The notes: generated by a model from the letters alone, not told the origin. A stretch of DNA of 64,000 bases from Alteraurantiacibacter buctensis (GCF_009827655.1 NZ_WTYV01000007.1:1-64000); one strand, 5' to 3'. Positions 36,963 to 46,844 are shown, counted from the first letter of the stretch. Made by a program: numbers and translations.

Positions 36963-38615
36963 ATGCCTCATCACACGCCACTCATCGGAACAATAGTTGC
37001 CGGACTTGTCGTAGCATTCGTGATGGGTGCCCTCGCGCATCGGCTCAGGATTTCACCGCTCGTTGGTTACCTTCTTGCGGGTGTGCTTATCGGTCCGTTC
37101 ACTCCGGGTTTCGTGGCCGATTCGGGACTTGCCAATGAATTAGCCGAGCTTGGCGTAATTCTTCTCATGTTCGGGGTTGGTCTCCATTTCTCGCTGCGAG
37201 ACCTGTTGGCAGTCAAAAACATCGCCGTACCCGGTGCTATCGTACAGATAGCCGTCGCAACTGCGCTCGGCGCTGCTTTGGCCATCTCACTGGGATGGAG
37301 TGTTGTTACCGGTCTAGTTTTTGGCTTGTCGTTGTCAGTGGCCAGCACCGTCGTTCTGTTAAGGGCGCTGCAGGGACACAAGCTGGTCGACACCCAGCAG
37401 GGCCGCATTGCTGTGGGCTGGCTGATCGTTGAAGACGTCGTGATGGTCCTGGCGATCGTGCTGCTTCCAGTCCTGGCCAATATCATGAGTGGGGGCGGGG
37501 TAACCACGAGCACGGTGGTCTACACGCTTGGTGAAGCGGTACTGAAAGTCGTGGGCTTTATCGCGGTCATGCTGCTGGCGGGCAAAAGGTTGATCCCTTG
37601 GGTGCTGCACTGGGCGGCCCATTCCGGTTCGCGCGAACTGTTCCGTCTCGCTGTCCTATCAATTGCGCTAGGTGTCGCCTTCGGCGCCGCCTTCATTTTC
37701 GAGGTGTCATTCGCGCTCGGCGCGTTCTTTGCTGGTATGATCCTCGGCGAAACAACGCTGAGCAAGCGCGCGGCCGAGGAGACTCTCCCGCTACGCGATG
37801 CCTTTGCGGTGCTTTTTTTCGTCTCGGTAGGCATGCTTTTCAATCCGGCGGTGGTGATTGACCAGCCTTTGCCGCTATTGGCAACGGTGGCCATCATTCT
37901 GGTGGGGAAGTCAGTTGCCGCCTATTTTATCGTCAGGGCCTTTCGCCATCCAAACCGGACGGCGCTGGTGGTTTCTGCGAGCCTCGCGCAGATTGGCGAG
38001 TTCTCCTTCATTCTCGCAAGCCTTGGCACCGGCCTTGGTCTTATACCGGCTGAGGCGCGTGATCTGATACTAGGCGGGGCGATCATCTCGATCGTTGCAA
38101 ATCCCTTTATTTTCTCGATCGCAGCCGGATCCATGGTCAAAGCAGGTCAAGCTGCGGCTGCGCATGCAGTTGCATTAGAGGAAAAACGGGAAACAGATCG
38201 GCGCGAGCATTTGGTACTGGTGGGGTATGGAGCCGTGGGGCAGCTTGTTGCTGCCGGTACCCGCAATGCAGGCCGCGCGATCGTCATCATTGAAGATCAG
38301 GAGGATATTGCTCGGAAGGCCGAGGCTGATGGTTTTGTGGTTATCGTGGGCAATGCATCTGATCCCAATGTCTTGGAAGAAGCTGGAATCCGACATGCCA
38401 GCAAACTGGTGATTGCAATTCCTGAGGGGTTTGAGGCGGGCAGTATCGCCGAGCACGGCCGAGCGCTGAACAATCGGGCAATCGTAATCGCAAGAGCGCA
38501 TTCGGACGCGGAAGTGCAGCATTTGCAGAAGCATGGTGCTCATAATGTTGTTTTGGGCGAGCGTGAGATTGCAGACCGAATGCTCTCGTTAGCGGCCTCC
38601 TTACGGTCAGCCTGA
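36963..38615 (+). CDS. Kef/YbaL-type cation:proton antiporter (CPA2) with RCK domain
   Basis: 550 residues. About 12 membrane segments (residues 5-390) with the CPA2 signatures LLMFGVGLHFSLRDLL, SVASTVVLLRAL and SFALGAFFAGMILGE. A C-terminal Rossmann/TrkA-N domain (about 400-540) has VLVGYGAVGQLVAAG. Such proteins exchange K+ (or glutathione-gated K+) for protons at the inner membrane. It stands alone between IS remnants. Confidence 0.9.
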   Translation: MPHHTPLIGTIVAGLVVAFVMGALAHRLRISPLVGYLLAGVLIGPFTPGFVADSGLANELAELGVILLMFGVGLHFSLRDLLAVKNIAVPGAIVQIAVATALGAALAISLGWSVVTGLVFGLSLSVASTVVLLRALQGHKLVDTQQGRIAVGWLIVEDVVMVLAIVLLPVLANIMSGGGVTTSTVVYTLGEAVLKVVGFIAVMLLAGKRLIPWVLHWAAHSGSRELFRLAVLSIALGVAFGAAFIFEVSFALGAFFAGMILGETTLSKRAAEETLPLRDAFAVLFFVSVGMLFNPAVVIDQPLPLLATVAIILVGKSVAAYFIVRAFRHPNRTALVVSASLAQIGEFSFILASLGTGLGLIPAEARDLILGGAIISIVANPFIFSIAAGSMVKAGQAAAAHAVALEEKRETDRREHLVLVGYGAVGQLVAAGTRNAGRAIVIIEDQEDIARKAEADGFVVIVGNASDPNVLEEAGIRHASKLVIAIPEGFEAGSIAEHGRALNNRAIVIARAHSDAEVQHLQKHGAHNVVLGEREIADRMLSLAASLRSA

Positions 38616-38830
38616 GAGGACTGAACTTCATGCGAACGGGCCTGCCGGCTTGGGTTAGTCCGCATTCGTAAAATGCCGATAGCTAGGATTTGCCCTACGT
38701 CTGCCAACTTCTCTTCTGCGGTCATGGTGTTGGGGTCTGGGCACCCCGGCGCCCATCTGACCCTCGGCTGCGCCACAGGATAAAGCTCCATCACGAGATT
38801 GGGCTTCTTCGCCAGCAGGGCGAGTAACAC
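38616..38830 (-). pseudogene. Fragment of recombinase-associated small protein (uncertain)
   Basis: The frame contains PDPNTMTAEEKLADVGQILA then IGILRMRTNPSRQ, a pattern I recall from small ORFs next to alphaproteobacterial serine recombinases. The tail overlaps the antiporter 3' end with no similarity expected there. Probably a remnant; could be spurious. Confidence 0.3.
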
Positions 38831-39359
38831 CTTCGGTCGGTGAAAATGGCTGTTTTCTGGGGCTTTAGGTTTTCTGGTAGGTGATAGAGTTCGTGATGCT
38901 CTCGGTAGGCGGTCGGTTTTTGCAACTCACGGCCTGTGGGTGACTAAGCGGCAGTGGAGAGCTATTCTTCCAAAAAACGACGCAAAATCAGAGGTTTTTA
39001 AGAAGACGTGCCCACCGACCATGGTCAAGGGAGACAGTTTGTTTCGCAACTCGGTGCGTTGGCGGTGGGTAGTCGACTGGCATCGAACCTTCTCTGGGTC
39101 GGAACGTATTGAACTTCGTCTGTTCAACGTGAGTTCGAATCCTGGTCGACTGGCGCCCCCTTCCTGCCTGCATCGGATGAAGGTGGTGGAGGCGAGCGCT
39201 AGAAATTGATAAATGTCCTGCATAATGTCGTCCTAAGCTCGAAAATCCCGGAATATGGCGCGAAAATGAATCATATCGCGATAAATAGGACAAAAAATAC
39301 CATCTTCTTTTGTCTCTCGTGGCGCGGCATATTCAGTCGCAACGAAAGGAGACCGAACG
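38831..39359. other. Intergenic, no supported gene
   Basis: About 530 bases without a convincing frame. Contains gttcgaatcc at 39131, which resembles a tRNA T-loop but lacks the rest of a tRNA. A 10-base palindrome TATCGCGATA (39274-39283) lies in the promoter region of the XRE gene and could be its operator. Confidence 0.4.
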
Positions 39360-39707
39360 ATGGCATTCAATGCAGCGCTGCTTCGCAAGAAGCTCAAGGA
39401 AGAAGGTCGGACGCGGGCGTTTCTCGCCGAACTTACCGGGAAGAACGAACGCACCGTCAGTCGCTGGTTGAACGGCGGCAATTCACCAAAGACCAAAGAT
39501 TTGGAGAAGATCGCGACTGCGCTAAACTGCCGGCCGCAGGACTTCGATCCACGCTATGCAGACGAGGGGCCTGGAGTGCCGGTTACACGCCCGAATGGCG
39601 GCATTGTTGGACGATGCGGAACGTCAAGTTTTTCAGCGCGACGGGCAGCAAGCAGTCGTTGCCAGCGTCCAAAGTTGACAACGCTTAACACGGTGCTGTC
39701 AGTCTAA
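39360..39707 (+). CDS. XRE-type helix-turn-helix regulator, 3'-truncated
   Basis: Starts after a strong AAAGGAG site. The N-terminal helix-turn-helix (LLRKKLKEEGRTRAFLAELT then GKNERTVSRWLNGG) and LEKIATALNCRPQDFDPRYA are typical of XRE regulators. After about residue 75 the sequence loses protein character and ends TVLSV inside an IS6 end at 39692. The native C-terminal domain has been lost, but a DNA-binding fragment may still be made. Confidence 0.65.
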   Translation: MAFNAALLRKKLKEEGRTRAFLAELTGKNERTVSRWLNGGNSPKTKDLEKIATALNCRPQDFDPRYADEGPGVPVTRPNGGIVGRCGTSSFSARRAASSRCQRPKLTTLNTVLSV

Positions 39708-39709
39708 CC
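39692..39709. mobile_element. Isolated IS6-family end (18 bases)
   Basis: GGTGCTGTCAGTCTAACC matches the left end of the intact copy at 40044 and then diverges at once into a coding fragment. It is the trace of an excision or recombination event. Confidence 0.5.
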
Positions 39710-40059
39710 ACGCCGCTTGGCGCGCGTTCGTCGACCGCTTCGTGGCGGGACTTTCCCTCGATGACCCGGCACAGGCGCCACCCCGCGTCGGTGGACTCAA
39801 CTGGATGCGCATGCCGTTCCCGGGTCCAGCGGACCTGACCTTGTACCGCACTAAGGGCTCGGCCGAGACCGGGGCGTTCCTCCGCTACCGCGAGGGAACC
39901 GGGTTCGCGCTGTTCGGGGAACTGGCCTTGCAGCGAGAGGCCATCGACGGCGAGTTCCGCGCGGCGGGATTGCCCGCACCGTGCTGGGGCGAGGGAGATG
40001 GAGAGCAATTTATTACCGTCACGGCTTCGTCGCCGCTTCCGTGGGTGCTGTCAGTCTAA
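39710..40059 (+). pseudogene. Gene fragment between two IS6 ends
   Basis: An open frame reads AAWRAFVDRFVAGLSLDDPA, then FLRYREGTGFALFGELALQR and is cut by the IS at 40044 (ending PWVLSV). Good codon character but no start and no native end. It faintly recalls DUF4268-type C-terminal regions; not a firm identification. Confidence 0.4.
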
Positions 40060-40884
40060 CCGCAACTCGTCTCCGATTGACGGAGTTCGGCCCTGAACAA
40101 CGCAACCGTTAGGCCACGAGGTTCTGCCACTCGGCCAGGGCAGCCGAGCGGCGAAGCTTGTAGGTCTGTCGGTCGACAAGGTGACGGTCCTGGTTGAAGT
40201 GGTTGTGAAACGAGGCGTGGACTGAGGCGAATTTCTGCAGCGACTTCATCCTCCGGAAGCGCTGCATCGCACGCTCTCTTCGTCGGAATGGCAGGTGTGA
40301 ATTCTCCGCCCGGTTGTTGAGCCAGCGCCCAATCTCGCGACGCTCAAGATTGCCCAGTTCGCGCATTGCTGCTGGGTAGGAGCGCATGCCGTCGGTGACG
40401 ATTGCCTCCGCCCTGCCATGGCGTTTCAGCGCCTTCTTCAGAAAGGCAAGCGCCGCGGCTTTGTCTCGCTTCTTTGTGACGAAACTCTCCAGGATTTCGC
40501 CTTCGTGATCCACGGCCCGCCACAGGTAATGGCGCTCGCCATTGATCTTCACGAACACCTCATCGAGGTGCCAACGCCACTGCCGGAATCCCTTCATCCG
40601 ACTGACGCGTTGCCGACGGATGTCTGCAGCGAACATCGGACCAAACCGGTTCCACCACAGCCGCACCGTCTCATGGCATATATCGATGCCGCGCTCGAAC
40701 AGCAGATCCTCCACGTTCCGCAAGCTGAGCGGAAAGCGGACGTACATCATCACCACTAGGCGAATGACCTCGGGTGACGAGTTGAAATAGCGAAACGGAC
40801 TAGCTGGTTTGCGAGGGCGTGGCATGCCCTCGCCCTACCCTCGCCGGCTCAGAACGCTAGCGGTGCGTTTGCTCTGACAGTGCC
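40044..40884 (-). mobile_element. Intact IS6-family insertion sequence (841 bp)
   Basis: Bounded by GGTGCTGTCAG at the left and CTGACAGTGCC at the right (an inverted repeat with a few mismatches). The flanking 8 bases (cttccgtg and ccgacgcg) differ, so no target duplication remains, as expected when flanks were exchanged by recombination between copies. Reference for the relics at 586, 8185, 15322, 36393 and 39692. Confidence 0.9.
40109..40825 (-). CDS. IS6-family transposase
   Basis: 238 residues, full length for the family. An N-terminal HTH region (RNVEDLLFERGIDICHETV) is followed by the DDE triad: Asp88 in RWHLDEVFVKI, Asp145 in AIVTDGMRSY and Glu184 in PFRRRERAMQRF. It moves the element by copy-in/cointegrate transposition. 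This is the only apparently functional copy in the window. Confidence 0.95.
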   Translation of the reverse strand: MPRPRKPASPFRYFNSSPEVIRLVVMMYVRFPLSLRNVEDLLFERGIDICHETVRLWWNRFGPMFAADIRRQRVSRMKGFRQWRWHLDEVFVKINGERHYLWRAVDHEGEILESFVTKKRDKAAALAFLKKALKRHGRAEAIVTDGMRSYPAAMRELGNLERREIGRWLNNRAENSHLPFRRRERAMQRFRRMKSLQKFASVHASFHNHFNQDRHLVDRQTYKLRRSAALAEWQNLVA

Positions 40885-41275
40885 CCGACGCGGCCACCCC
40901 CGCTTTTCAGAGACACTGGACCTCGACACATTCCTTGCCTGCCGCCACGCGGTCGTGCGCCATGAAGGGCGCAGTCAGGAGATTGCCGAGCGGGCGGTTG
41001 CCGAGGCCGGCCTTGTGCGCCACGTGGCCTTGCACACACCGCATTATGTCAGTCTGCCGTTTCACATCGCCAGCAGCGATCTCATCAGCATCGTGCCCAG
41101 AAACCTGGCCACCTCTTTCGAGAAGGTCATGGACCTGCAAATCGCCGCCCCGCCCATTGCCATTCCCGACATTCCCCTGAAACAGCACTGGGCAAAGCGA
41201 TCGGCAACTGATCCCGCGGTGGCCTGGCTGACTTCTCTGGTGGAAGAACTGTTCCTGGGACGTGATCCCACCTGA
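40885..41275 (+). pseudogene. LysR-type regulator, C-terminal fragment
   Basis: The frame carries the effector-domain end of a LysR protein: RHAVVRHEGRSQEIAERAV, then RHVALHTPHYVSLPFHIASS and DLISIVPRNLA, ending VAWLTSLVEELF. The DNA-binding half is missing, cut by the IS at 40884. It may once have regulated nearby catabolic genes; it ends 19 bases from the convergent thiolase gene. Confidence 0.75.
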
Positions 41276-41294
41276 TTGTGGCCAGGTGGCGGGC

Positions 41295-42497
41295 TCAGAC
41301 CCGCTCGATCAACAAGGCGATGCCCTGACCCACGCCAATGCACATCGTGGCAATCGCAAAGCGACCGCCATTGCGGCACAGTTCCTCCGTTGCCGTCAGC
41401 GCCAGGCGCGCGCCGGACATGCCGAGCGGATGACCAAGTGCGATCGCCCCGCCATTGGAGTTCACCCGCGGATCGTCATGGGCGATGCCCAGTTGGTTCA
41501 GGACGGCCAGACCTTGCGCGGCAAAAGCTTCGTTCAGTTCGATTGTGGCGACATCGCGCATGGATACGCCAGTGCGTTCTAGCAGACGAACGGTCGCCGG
41601 AGCTGGGCCTATCCCCATGATCCGCGGTGCGACGCCAGCGGTGGCCATCGCCATGATCCGTGCTCGCGGTGTCAGTCCATGGCGGATGGCTGCCGCCTCG
41701 CTGGCGATAATCAACGCGGCAGCGCCGTCATTCACCCCACTGGAATTGCCTGCGGTGACGGTACCGCTGGCATTGACGACCGGATTCAGTCGGGCAAGCG
41801 CTTCCAGCGACGTTTCACGCGGATGCTCGTCTGCCGTTACCAGCATGGCCTCGCCCTTGCGTTGAGGCACCGAAACGGCGCAGATTTCTGCGGCCAGCCG
41901 GCCATTGGCCTGCGCGGCAGCTGCCTTCTGCTGACTCCGCAGGGCAAACAGATCCTGATCCTCCCGCGAGATTGAAAACTCCCCGGCCACGTTTTCCGCC
42001 GTCTGCGGCATGGGGTCGACTCCGTGCGCAGCCTTCATCCGCGGATTGACGAAGCGCCAGCCAATCGTGGTATCATAAACGGCGTTTTCACGGGCAAAGG
42101 CGCTGGTTGCCTTGGGCATCACAAACGGTGCCCGGCTCATGCTTTCCACGCCGCCAGCCACGATGAAATCGGCATCGCCCGCTTGGATCGCCCGCGCCGC
42201 TGTGCCAACCGCATCAAGACCCGAACCGCAAAGCCGGTTGACCGTCGAGCCACCCACCCCTTCAGGTAGCCCGGCAAGCAGGCCTGCCATGCGCGCCACG
42301 TTACGGTTATCCTCGCCAGCCTGGTTGGCGCAGCCAAGGATCACGTCATCGAGCGCCGCCCAATCAACTGCTTGGTTCCGTTCCATTAGTGCCTTGATCG
42401 GTATGCTTGCCAGATCGTCGGCCCGGATTGACGACAAGGCTCCGCCATAGCGGCCGATCGGCGTACGGATGGCATCGCAGATAAAGGCATGGGTCAC
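41295..42497 (-). CDS. pcaF: 3-Oxoadipyl-CoA thiolase (acetyl-CoA acyltransferase)
   Basis: 400 residues from GTG 42497, 4 bases after the hydrolase stop with AAGGA upstream; this length is exact for PcaF/PaaJ. Signatures: ICDAIRTPIGRYGGAL, nucleophile Cys in VNRLCGSGLDAVGTAAR, GHPLGMSGARLAL and the acid/base Cys in ATMCIGVGQGIAL. It cleaves 3-oxoadipyl-CoA to succinyl-CoA and acetyl-CoA, the last step of the box route. Last gene of the box operon. Confidence 0.88.
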   Translation of the reverse strand: MTHAFICDAIRTPIGRYGGALSSIRADDLASIPIKALMERNQAVDWAALDDVILGCANQAGEDNRNVARMAGLLAGLPEGVGGSTVNRLCGSGLDAVGTAARAIQAGDADFIVAGGVESMSRAPFVMPKATSAFARENAVYDTTIGWRFVNPRMKAAHGVDPMPQTAENVAGEFSISREDQDLFALRSQQKAAAAQANGRLAAEICAVSVPQRKGEAMLVTADEHPRETSLEALARLNPVVNASGTVTAGNSSGVNDGAAALIIASEAAAIRHGLTPRARIMAMATAGVAPRIMGIGPAPATVRLLERTGVSMRDVATIELNEAFAAQGLAVLNQLGIAHDDPRVNSNGGAIALGHPLGMSGARLALTATEELCRNGGRFAIATMCIGVGQGIALLIERV

Positions 42498-42501
42498 GTG
42501 C

Positions 42502-43260
42502 TCAATCCTTATCATTCAGAAAGCCGCAGACTGCGGCGATGACGGCATCCTGCTGGTCGAGATGCGGCGAATGGCGGCAATCGGGCAGTTCGACCCGGGT
42601 GGTGTCGGCCAGAACGGCCGCGATACGGTCGAGCTGATCCAGGGTGCCATATTGATCATCATGCCCATGAATTAGCAGGGCCGGAGCGGAAATGCCGCCG
42701 AGCAGACCTTCAATATTCCAGTCGCGAAAACGGGGATCGAGCCAGATAGCAGACCAGTCATCAAAAAGAGCAATCGGGTCCGCGTGATAGCGTTTCATCC
42801 GTTCGCCCATGTCTGTTTGCGGAAAGCGCGCGGCGACCTCGGCAATGCTGCTGTGGGTCAGATCTTCCACCAGGACATGCGGGGCCTCCAAGGTCAGGCT
42901 GGCCACCCGCCCGGGGTGCATATTTGCCCCGATCAGCGCAATCGAGGCCCCGTCGCTATGCCCGAACCAATGCGCCCTCTCCATGCCAAGGGCGTCCATG
43001 ACATCCGACAACAGCGCCGCCTCGCGGTGCATGTAGTCGGGCTCGCGCCTGGTTGTGTCCGGATCGCTCCAGCCATGCCCCATCCGCGACCAGGCGACAA
43101 CTTCGCGGCCGGTGGCGCTGGCCAGCATGGCCGGAAACTCCTTCCACAGCTTGATCGAGCCAAGACCCTCATGCAGCAACAGGATGGGCAAGCCTACGCC
43201 ACCGCCCCATCGCGCGAATTCCAGCCGCGCCGATCCCACAGTCATGAATGCGCTGCTCAC
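42502..43260 (-). CDS. Alpha/beta hydrolase of the box operon
   Basis: 252 residues with the nucleophile elbow GHSDGAS, oxyanion region LLLHEGLGSIKLW, acid in HGHDDQYGT and base in CRHSPHLDQQD. It resembles hydrolases and enol-lactonases found in box and ketoadipate clusters. It may remove dead-end CoA esters or lactones; the substrate is not known. ATGA overlap with the stop of the fused hydratase/dehydrogenase gene. Confidence 0.75.
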   Translation of the reverse strand: MSSAFMTVGSARLEFARWGGGVGLPILLLHEGLGSIKLWKEFPAMLASATGREVVAWSRMGHGWSDPDTTRREPDYMHREAALLSDVMDALGMERAHWFGHSDGASIALIGANMHPGRVASLTLEAPHVLVEDLTHSSIAEVAARFPQTDMGERMKRYHADPIALFDDWSAIWLDPRFRDWNIEGLLGGISAPALLIHGHDDQYGTLDQLDRIAAVLADTTRVELPDCRHSPHLDQQDAVIAAVCGFLNDKD

Positions 43261-45272
43261 TTGGGTTCACCCCGTGCAAGGGCGAACAGGGCCGGCGAAG
43301 CTCCGATGCCCATTTCCTCCAGCCGTCGCACTACTTCGGACAAGCCCACATGGCGTGCATGATACATCGGGCCTCCGGTCCAGGCAGGCCAGCCGTAACC
43401 ATTCAGCCAAACCACATCGATATCCGACTCCCGCAAGGCAATGCCGTCTTCAAGCAGTTGGGCGCCTTCGTCGACCATGGGCCAAAGCAGGCGATCGAGC
43501 ACCTCGGCGTCGCTGAATTCGCGCCGGACTACCCCATTATCCCTTGCAAACTCGGCGATGATCCGACGCGCCTCTTCCGAGGGGACAGGCTTGCTATCCT
43601 CCCCGTAGTCATAGAACCCGGCCTGAGTCTTCTGACCTCTCCGCCCCGCCTCGCACAGCCTTTCGCGGATGGTCGATCCGGTGGAGGTTTCCGGCGACCA
43701 GCCGAGGTCAAGCCCCGCCAGATCACCCACGCGGATCGGGCCCATGGCCATGCCGAAGGCCTCCATGACGCCATCCACCTGCTCTGGCGCGGCGCCTTCG
43801 ACCACCATCGCCTCGGCATGTTTGCGGCGCACCGCCAGCATGCGGTTACCGATGAAGCCCCAGGCGTTGCCCGAAAGGACGGCAACCTTGCCAAGCCTTT
43901 TGGCTAGGGCAAAGGCGGTGGCCAGAACATCGGGCGAGGTCTCTGCGCCCTGCACGATCTCCAGCAGTTTCATGATGTTGGCGGGCGAGAAGAAATGCAT
44001 TCCGACCACGTCGGCCGGTCGCGAAGTGGCCGCTGCGATTTCATCAAGATCGAGATAGGACGTGTTGCTCGCCAGAATGGCGCCAGACCGCGCGATCCGG
44101 TCAAGGCTGGCGAAGATCTCCTGTTTCACCGCCATCGTTTCGTATGCGGCTTCGATGATCAGGTCGGCATCGGCCAGCGCGTCGATGGTGGTGCCGCAGG
44201 AAAGCAGAGCGCGCGCAGCATCGGCCTTTGCCGAAGTCATCCGCCCCGACGCGACATTGCTGTCGAGTACCTTGGCTATATGCGCCTGCCCCCGGGCGAG
44301 AGCCGCGGGGTCGCGTTCGAAAAGGTGAACCGGCAATCCTGCACTGATCAGGGCAATGGCAATGCCGCTACCCATGGTGCCGCTGCCAATAACGCCCGCG
44401 CGTTCGACCGGGCGTGGATCGATACCGGCGATAACGGGCACTTTGGCAGCTTCACGTTCGGCAAAGAAGACATAGCGAAGGGCTTCTGTTTGCGGGCCTG
44501 CCCGCAATTTCAGAAAGATCTCGCGCTCGCGCGTGGCGCCTTCGGCAAACGGCAGTTCAGTAGCCGCACGAACCGAAGCGATAATCGCCGGTGGTGCGTC
44601 CAGACCGCGAAACTTGCGCGCGTTGCGCTTGGCGAACTCGACATAAACCCCGTCATCCACCTTCTGCGCAGCAAGGTCGCGGGTACGGCGCGGTGGCTTT
44701 TCGGCCATTTCGCCCGCAAACCTGATGGCCGCTGATCCCAGGTCTCCGTCGGCGATGCGGTCGACCAGACCCATGGCGAGCGCATCGGGTGCCTTGACCG
44801 GATCGCCAAGAGCAATGATGTCCAGCGCCCGCTCGACGCCCACCAGACGCGGCAGGTGCTGCGTCCCGCGCGCTCCCGGCATCAGGCCAAGCTTGACCTC
44901 GGGCAGGCCCAGCTTCGCGTCCTGCGTGGCAATCCGGTAATGGCACGCCATGGCGATTTCCATGCCGCCGCCCAGTGCCGTGCCGTGGATGGCCGCCACT
45001 ACGGGCTTGGCCGAGGCTTCAATCGTATCGACAACTTCGGTCAGAAGGGGCTGGGTCGACGGCTTGCCAAACTCCTTGAGATCGGCCCCGGCAAAAAAGG
45101 TTCGGCCCGCACAGGCGATCACCAGCGCAGCTACATCCGCATCGGCATTCGCCCGGGCTATCCCTTCGACAAGTGCCGCACGCACTGCCTGGGAAATCGC
45201 GTTGACCGGCGGATTATCGATGGTGAGCGTGGCGATCACGCCCGAACGGGTCCAGTTCGTCAACCCGGCCAT
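43257..45272 (-). CDS. Fused enoyl-CoA hydratase/3-hydroxyacyl-CoA dehydrogenase (FadB-like)
   Basis: 671 residues. Residues 1-190 form a crotonase domain (ACAGRTFFAGADLKEFG, IHGTALGGGMEIAMAC, LGLPEVKLGLMPGARGTQ). From about 290 is a Rossmann NAD domain (AGVIGSGTMGSGIAIALISA), followed by the dehydrogenase C-terminus with GMHFFSPANIMKLLEIV. It should hydrate 2,3-dehydroadipyl-CoA and oxidise 3-hydroxyadipyl-CoA to 3-oxoadipyl-CoA in the box pathway. The order and 3-base spacing to the boxD-like gene indicate one transcript. Confidence 0.88.
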   Translation of the reverse strand: MAGLTNWTRSGVIATLTIDNPPVNAISQAVRAALVEGIARANADADVAALVIACAGRTFFAGADLKEFGKPSTQPLLTEVVDTIEASAKPVVAAIHGTALGGGMEIAMACHYRIATQDAKLGLPEVKLGLMPGARGTQHLPRLVGVERALDIIALGDPVKAPDALAMGLVDRIADGDLGSAAIRFAGEMAEKPPRRTRDLAAQKVDDGVYVEFAKRNARKFRGLDAPPAIIASVRAATELPFAEGATREREIFLKLRAGPQTEALRYVFFAEREAAKVPVIAGIDPRPVERAGVIGSGTMGSGIAIALISAGLPVHLFERDPAALARGQAHIAKVLDSNVASGRMTSAKADAARALLSCGTTIDALADADLIIEAAYETMAVKQEIFASLDRIARSGAILASNTSYLDLDEIAAATSRPADVVGMHFFSPANIMKLLEIVQGAETSPDVLATAFALAKRLGKVAVLSGNAWGFIGNRMLAVRRKHAEAMVVEGAAPEQVDGVMEAFGMAMGPIRVGDLAGLDLGWSPETSTGSTIRERLCEAGRRGQKTQAGFYDYGEDSKPVPSEEARRIIAEFARDNGVVRREFSDAEVLDRLLWPMVDEGAQLLEDGIALRESDIDVVWLNGYGWPAWTGGPMYHARHVGLSEVVRRLEEMGIGASPALFALARGEPK

Positions 45273-45275
45273 AAC

Positions 45276-46820
45276 TCACATGCCCCCGATAGCGGTCAGG
45301 ATACGATCACTCGCCTGAATGGCACTGCGCTGCAGGTAGGGCATCATGCCGATGATCCCGCCCAGTTCCGCGCCGCCCCCCGCCCGTCCAGGCCCGCCGT
45401 GCTGCAAATGCGGCAGGGCTGCACCGTGGCCTGTGGCAAACTCGGCATTGTCGCGATCAACGATCATGATACGCCCGTGGAAGCTGGAAACCCCGCCGAC
45501 AAGGTCGTTAATGGCGGCCGCATCGTTGCTGAAGATCGACAGCGCCAGCGATCCCTCGCCCGCATTCGCCAGCACGATGGCCTCCTGGGCATCTGCATAG
45601 GGCATCAGTGTGGCCACCGGCCCGAAAGCTTCGACGGCGTGAACTGCCTTCGCCACTGCAGGTCGATCGCAGCGCAGCAGCGTCGCGGCAAAGAATGCGC
45701 CCTTATCGAGCTCTCCGCCGAGTTGCGGAATGATGCCGCCGGTCACCAGTTCGGCCTCGGTCCGCAGCGTGGCGAGATTGGACATCACGTCTTCGCGCTG
45801 GGCAATCCCCGCCAGCGCTCCCAGGCGCGTGGTATCGCTGCGCGGATCGCCAATCGTTGCCTTGCCCAGACGTGCCACCACTGCGCCCTGCACCTGATCG
45901 ATCAGATGTGCGGGAACCAGAACACGGCGAATAGCGGTGCACTTCTGCCCCGCCTTCTGTGTCATTTCACGCACGACTTCCTTGATGAACAGGTCGAATT
46001 CAGGTGCCTCTGGCGAAGCGTCCGGGCCGAGAATCGCAGCATTGAGGCTATCCTGCTCAGCGGAGAAACGCACGGTCCGCGCAATGATATTGCGCCGGGC
46101 CTTGAGCATGTTGGCAGTCGCGGCGGAGCCGGTGAAGGCAACACTGTCCTGCCCGTCAAGCCGGTCGAGCAGGTCACCCGCTGAACCCAGCAGCAATTGC
46201 ACCGCGCCCGGTGGCAAGGCACCACTTTCGATCATTATCCGGAATGCAGCCTCGGTCAGGTAGGCACCGACCGTGCCCGGCTTCACAATCGCGGGCATCC
46301 CTGCCAACAGCGTGGGCGCCAGCTTTTCAAGCATTCCCCATACGGGGAAATTGTAGGCGTTGATGTGGATCGCAGCCCCGCGCAAAGGCGCAAGGATGTG
46401 CTGACCGATGAAGTCGCCCTTGCTGATCGTCTCGCGCGCGCCGTCGGTCATGACCCGTGCGTCGGGCAGGCCTTTCGCCTTTGACGAATAGACGAATAGC
46501 GTGCCGATACCGCCCTCGATATCGAAGGCACTGTCGCTGCGGGTCGCGCCGGTGAAGGCCGACAGTGCGTAAAGCTCGTCCTTGCGCGCAGTCAGCGCGT
46601 CAGCCAGCGCACGCAGCATCTTGCCGCGCTGCTGGAACGTCATGGCGCGCAGGGCCGGTCCACCGACCTCGCGCGCATGTTGCAGCATGGCGCCAGGGTC
46701 GGCCTCTGAGGGCATCAGGGCAACTGTCGAGCCATCGATGGCCGAGACAAGCTGCGCTTCCTCGCCCGCCGGCAGAAACCGGTCCTGGGCATAGGAACGA
46801 AGGGCAATTGGCTGGGTCAT
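45276..46820 (-). CDS. boxD: 3,4-Dehydroadipyl-CoA semialdehyde dehydrogenase (BoxD/PaaZ-like)
   Basis: 514 residues of an aldehyde dehydrogenase resembling the N-terminal half of PaaZ without its MaoC domain: RGAAIHINAYNFPVWGMLEK, VKPGTVGAYLTEAAFR, SVAFTGSAATAN, catalytic Cys in TQKAGQKCTAIRR, and EAFGPVATLM. BoxD oxidises the BoxC product to 3,4-dehydroadipyl-CoA with NADP. Its place between a PaaG-like gene and the beta-oxidation fusion supports this function. Confidence 0.85.
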   Translation of the reverse strand: MTQPIALRSYAQDRFLPAGEEAQLVSAIDGSTVALMPSEADPGAMLQHAREVGGPALRAMTFQQRGKMLRALADALTARKDELYALSAFTGATRSDSAFDIEGGIGTLFVYSSKAKGLPDARVMTDGARETISKGDFIGQHILAPLRGAAIHINAYNFPVWGMLEKLAPTLLAGMPAIVKPGTVGAYLTEAAFRIMIESGALPPGAVQLLLGSAGDLLDRLDGQDSVAFTGSAATANMLKARRNIIARTVRFSAEQDSLNAAILGPDASPEAPEFDLFIKEVVREMTQKAGQKCTAIRRVLVPAHLIDQVQGAVVARLGKATIGDPRSDTTRLGALAGIAQREDVMSNLATLRTEAELVTGGIIPQLGGELDKGAFFAATLLRCDRPAVAKAVHAVEAFGPVATLMPYADAQEAIVLANAGEGSLALSIFSNDAAAINDLVGGVSSFHGRIMIVDRDNAEFATGHGAALPHLQHGGPGRAGGGAELGGIIGMMPYLQRSAIQASDRILTAIGGM

Positions 46821-46844
46821 GTCAGGGCTTTCGGTTCGTAAGGA

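Noticed and set aside
39061-39160. tRNA-like gttcgaatcc motif
   Set aside because: No acceptor stem, D-loop or anticodon arm can be formed around it; at most a chance match.
38927-39223. Opposed frames of about 90-98 codons
   Set aside because: No start signals or recognisable domains; amino-acid composition looks random.
40036-40892. 8-bp target duplication of the intact IS6 copy
   Set aside because: The flanks cttccgtg and ccgacgcg do not match, so no duplication is claimed.
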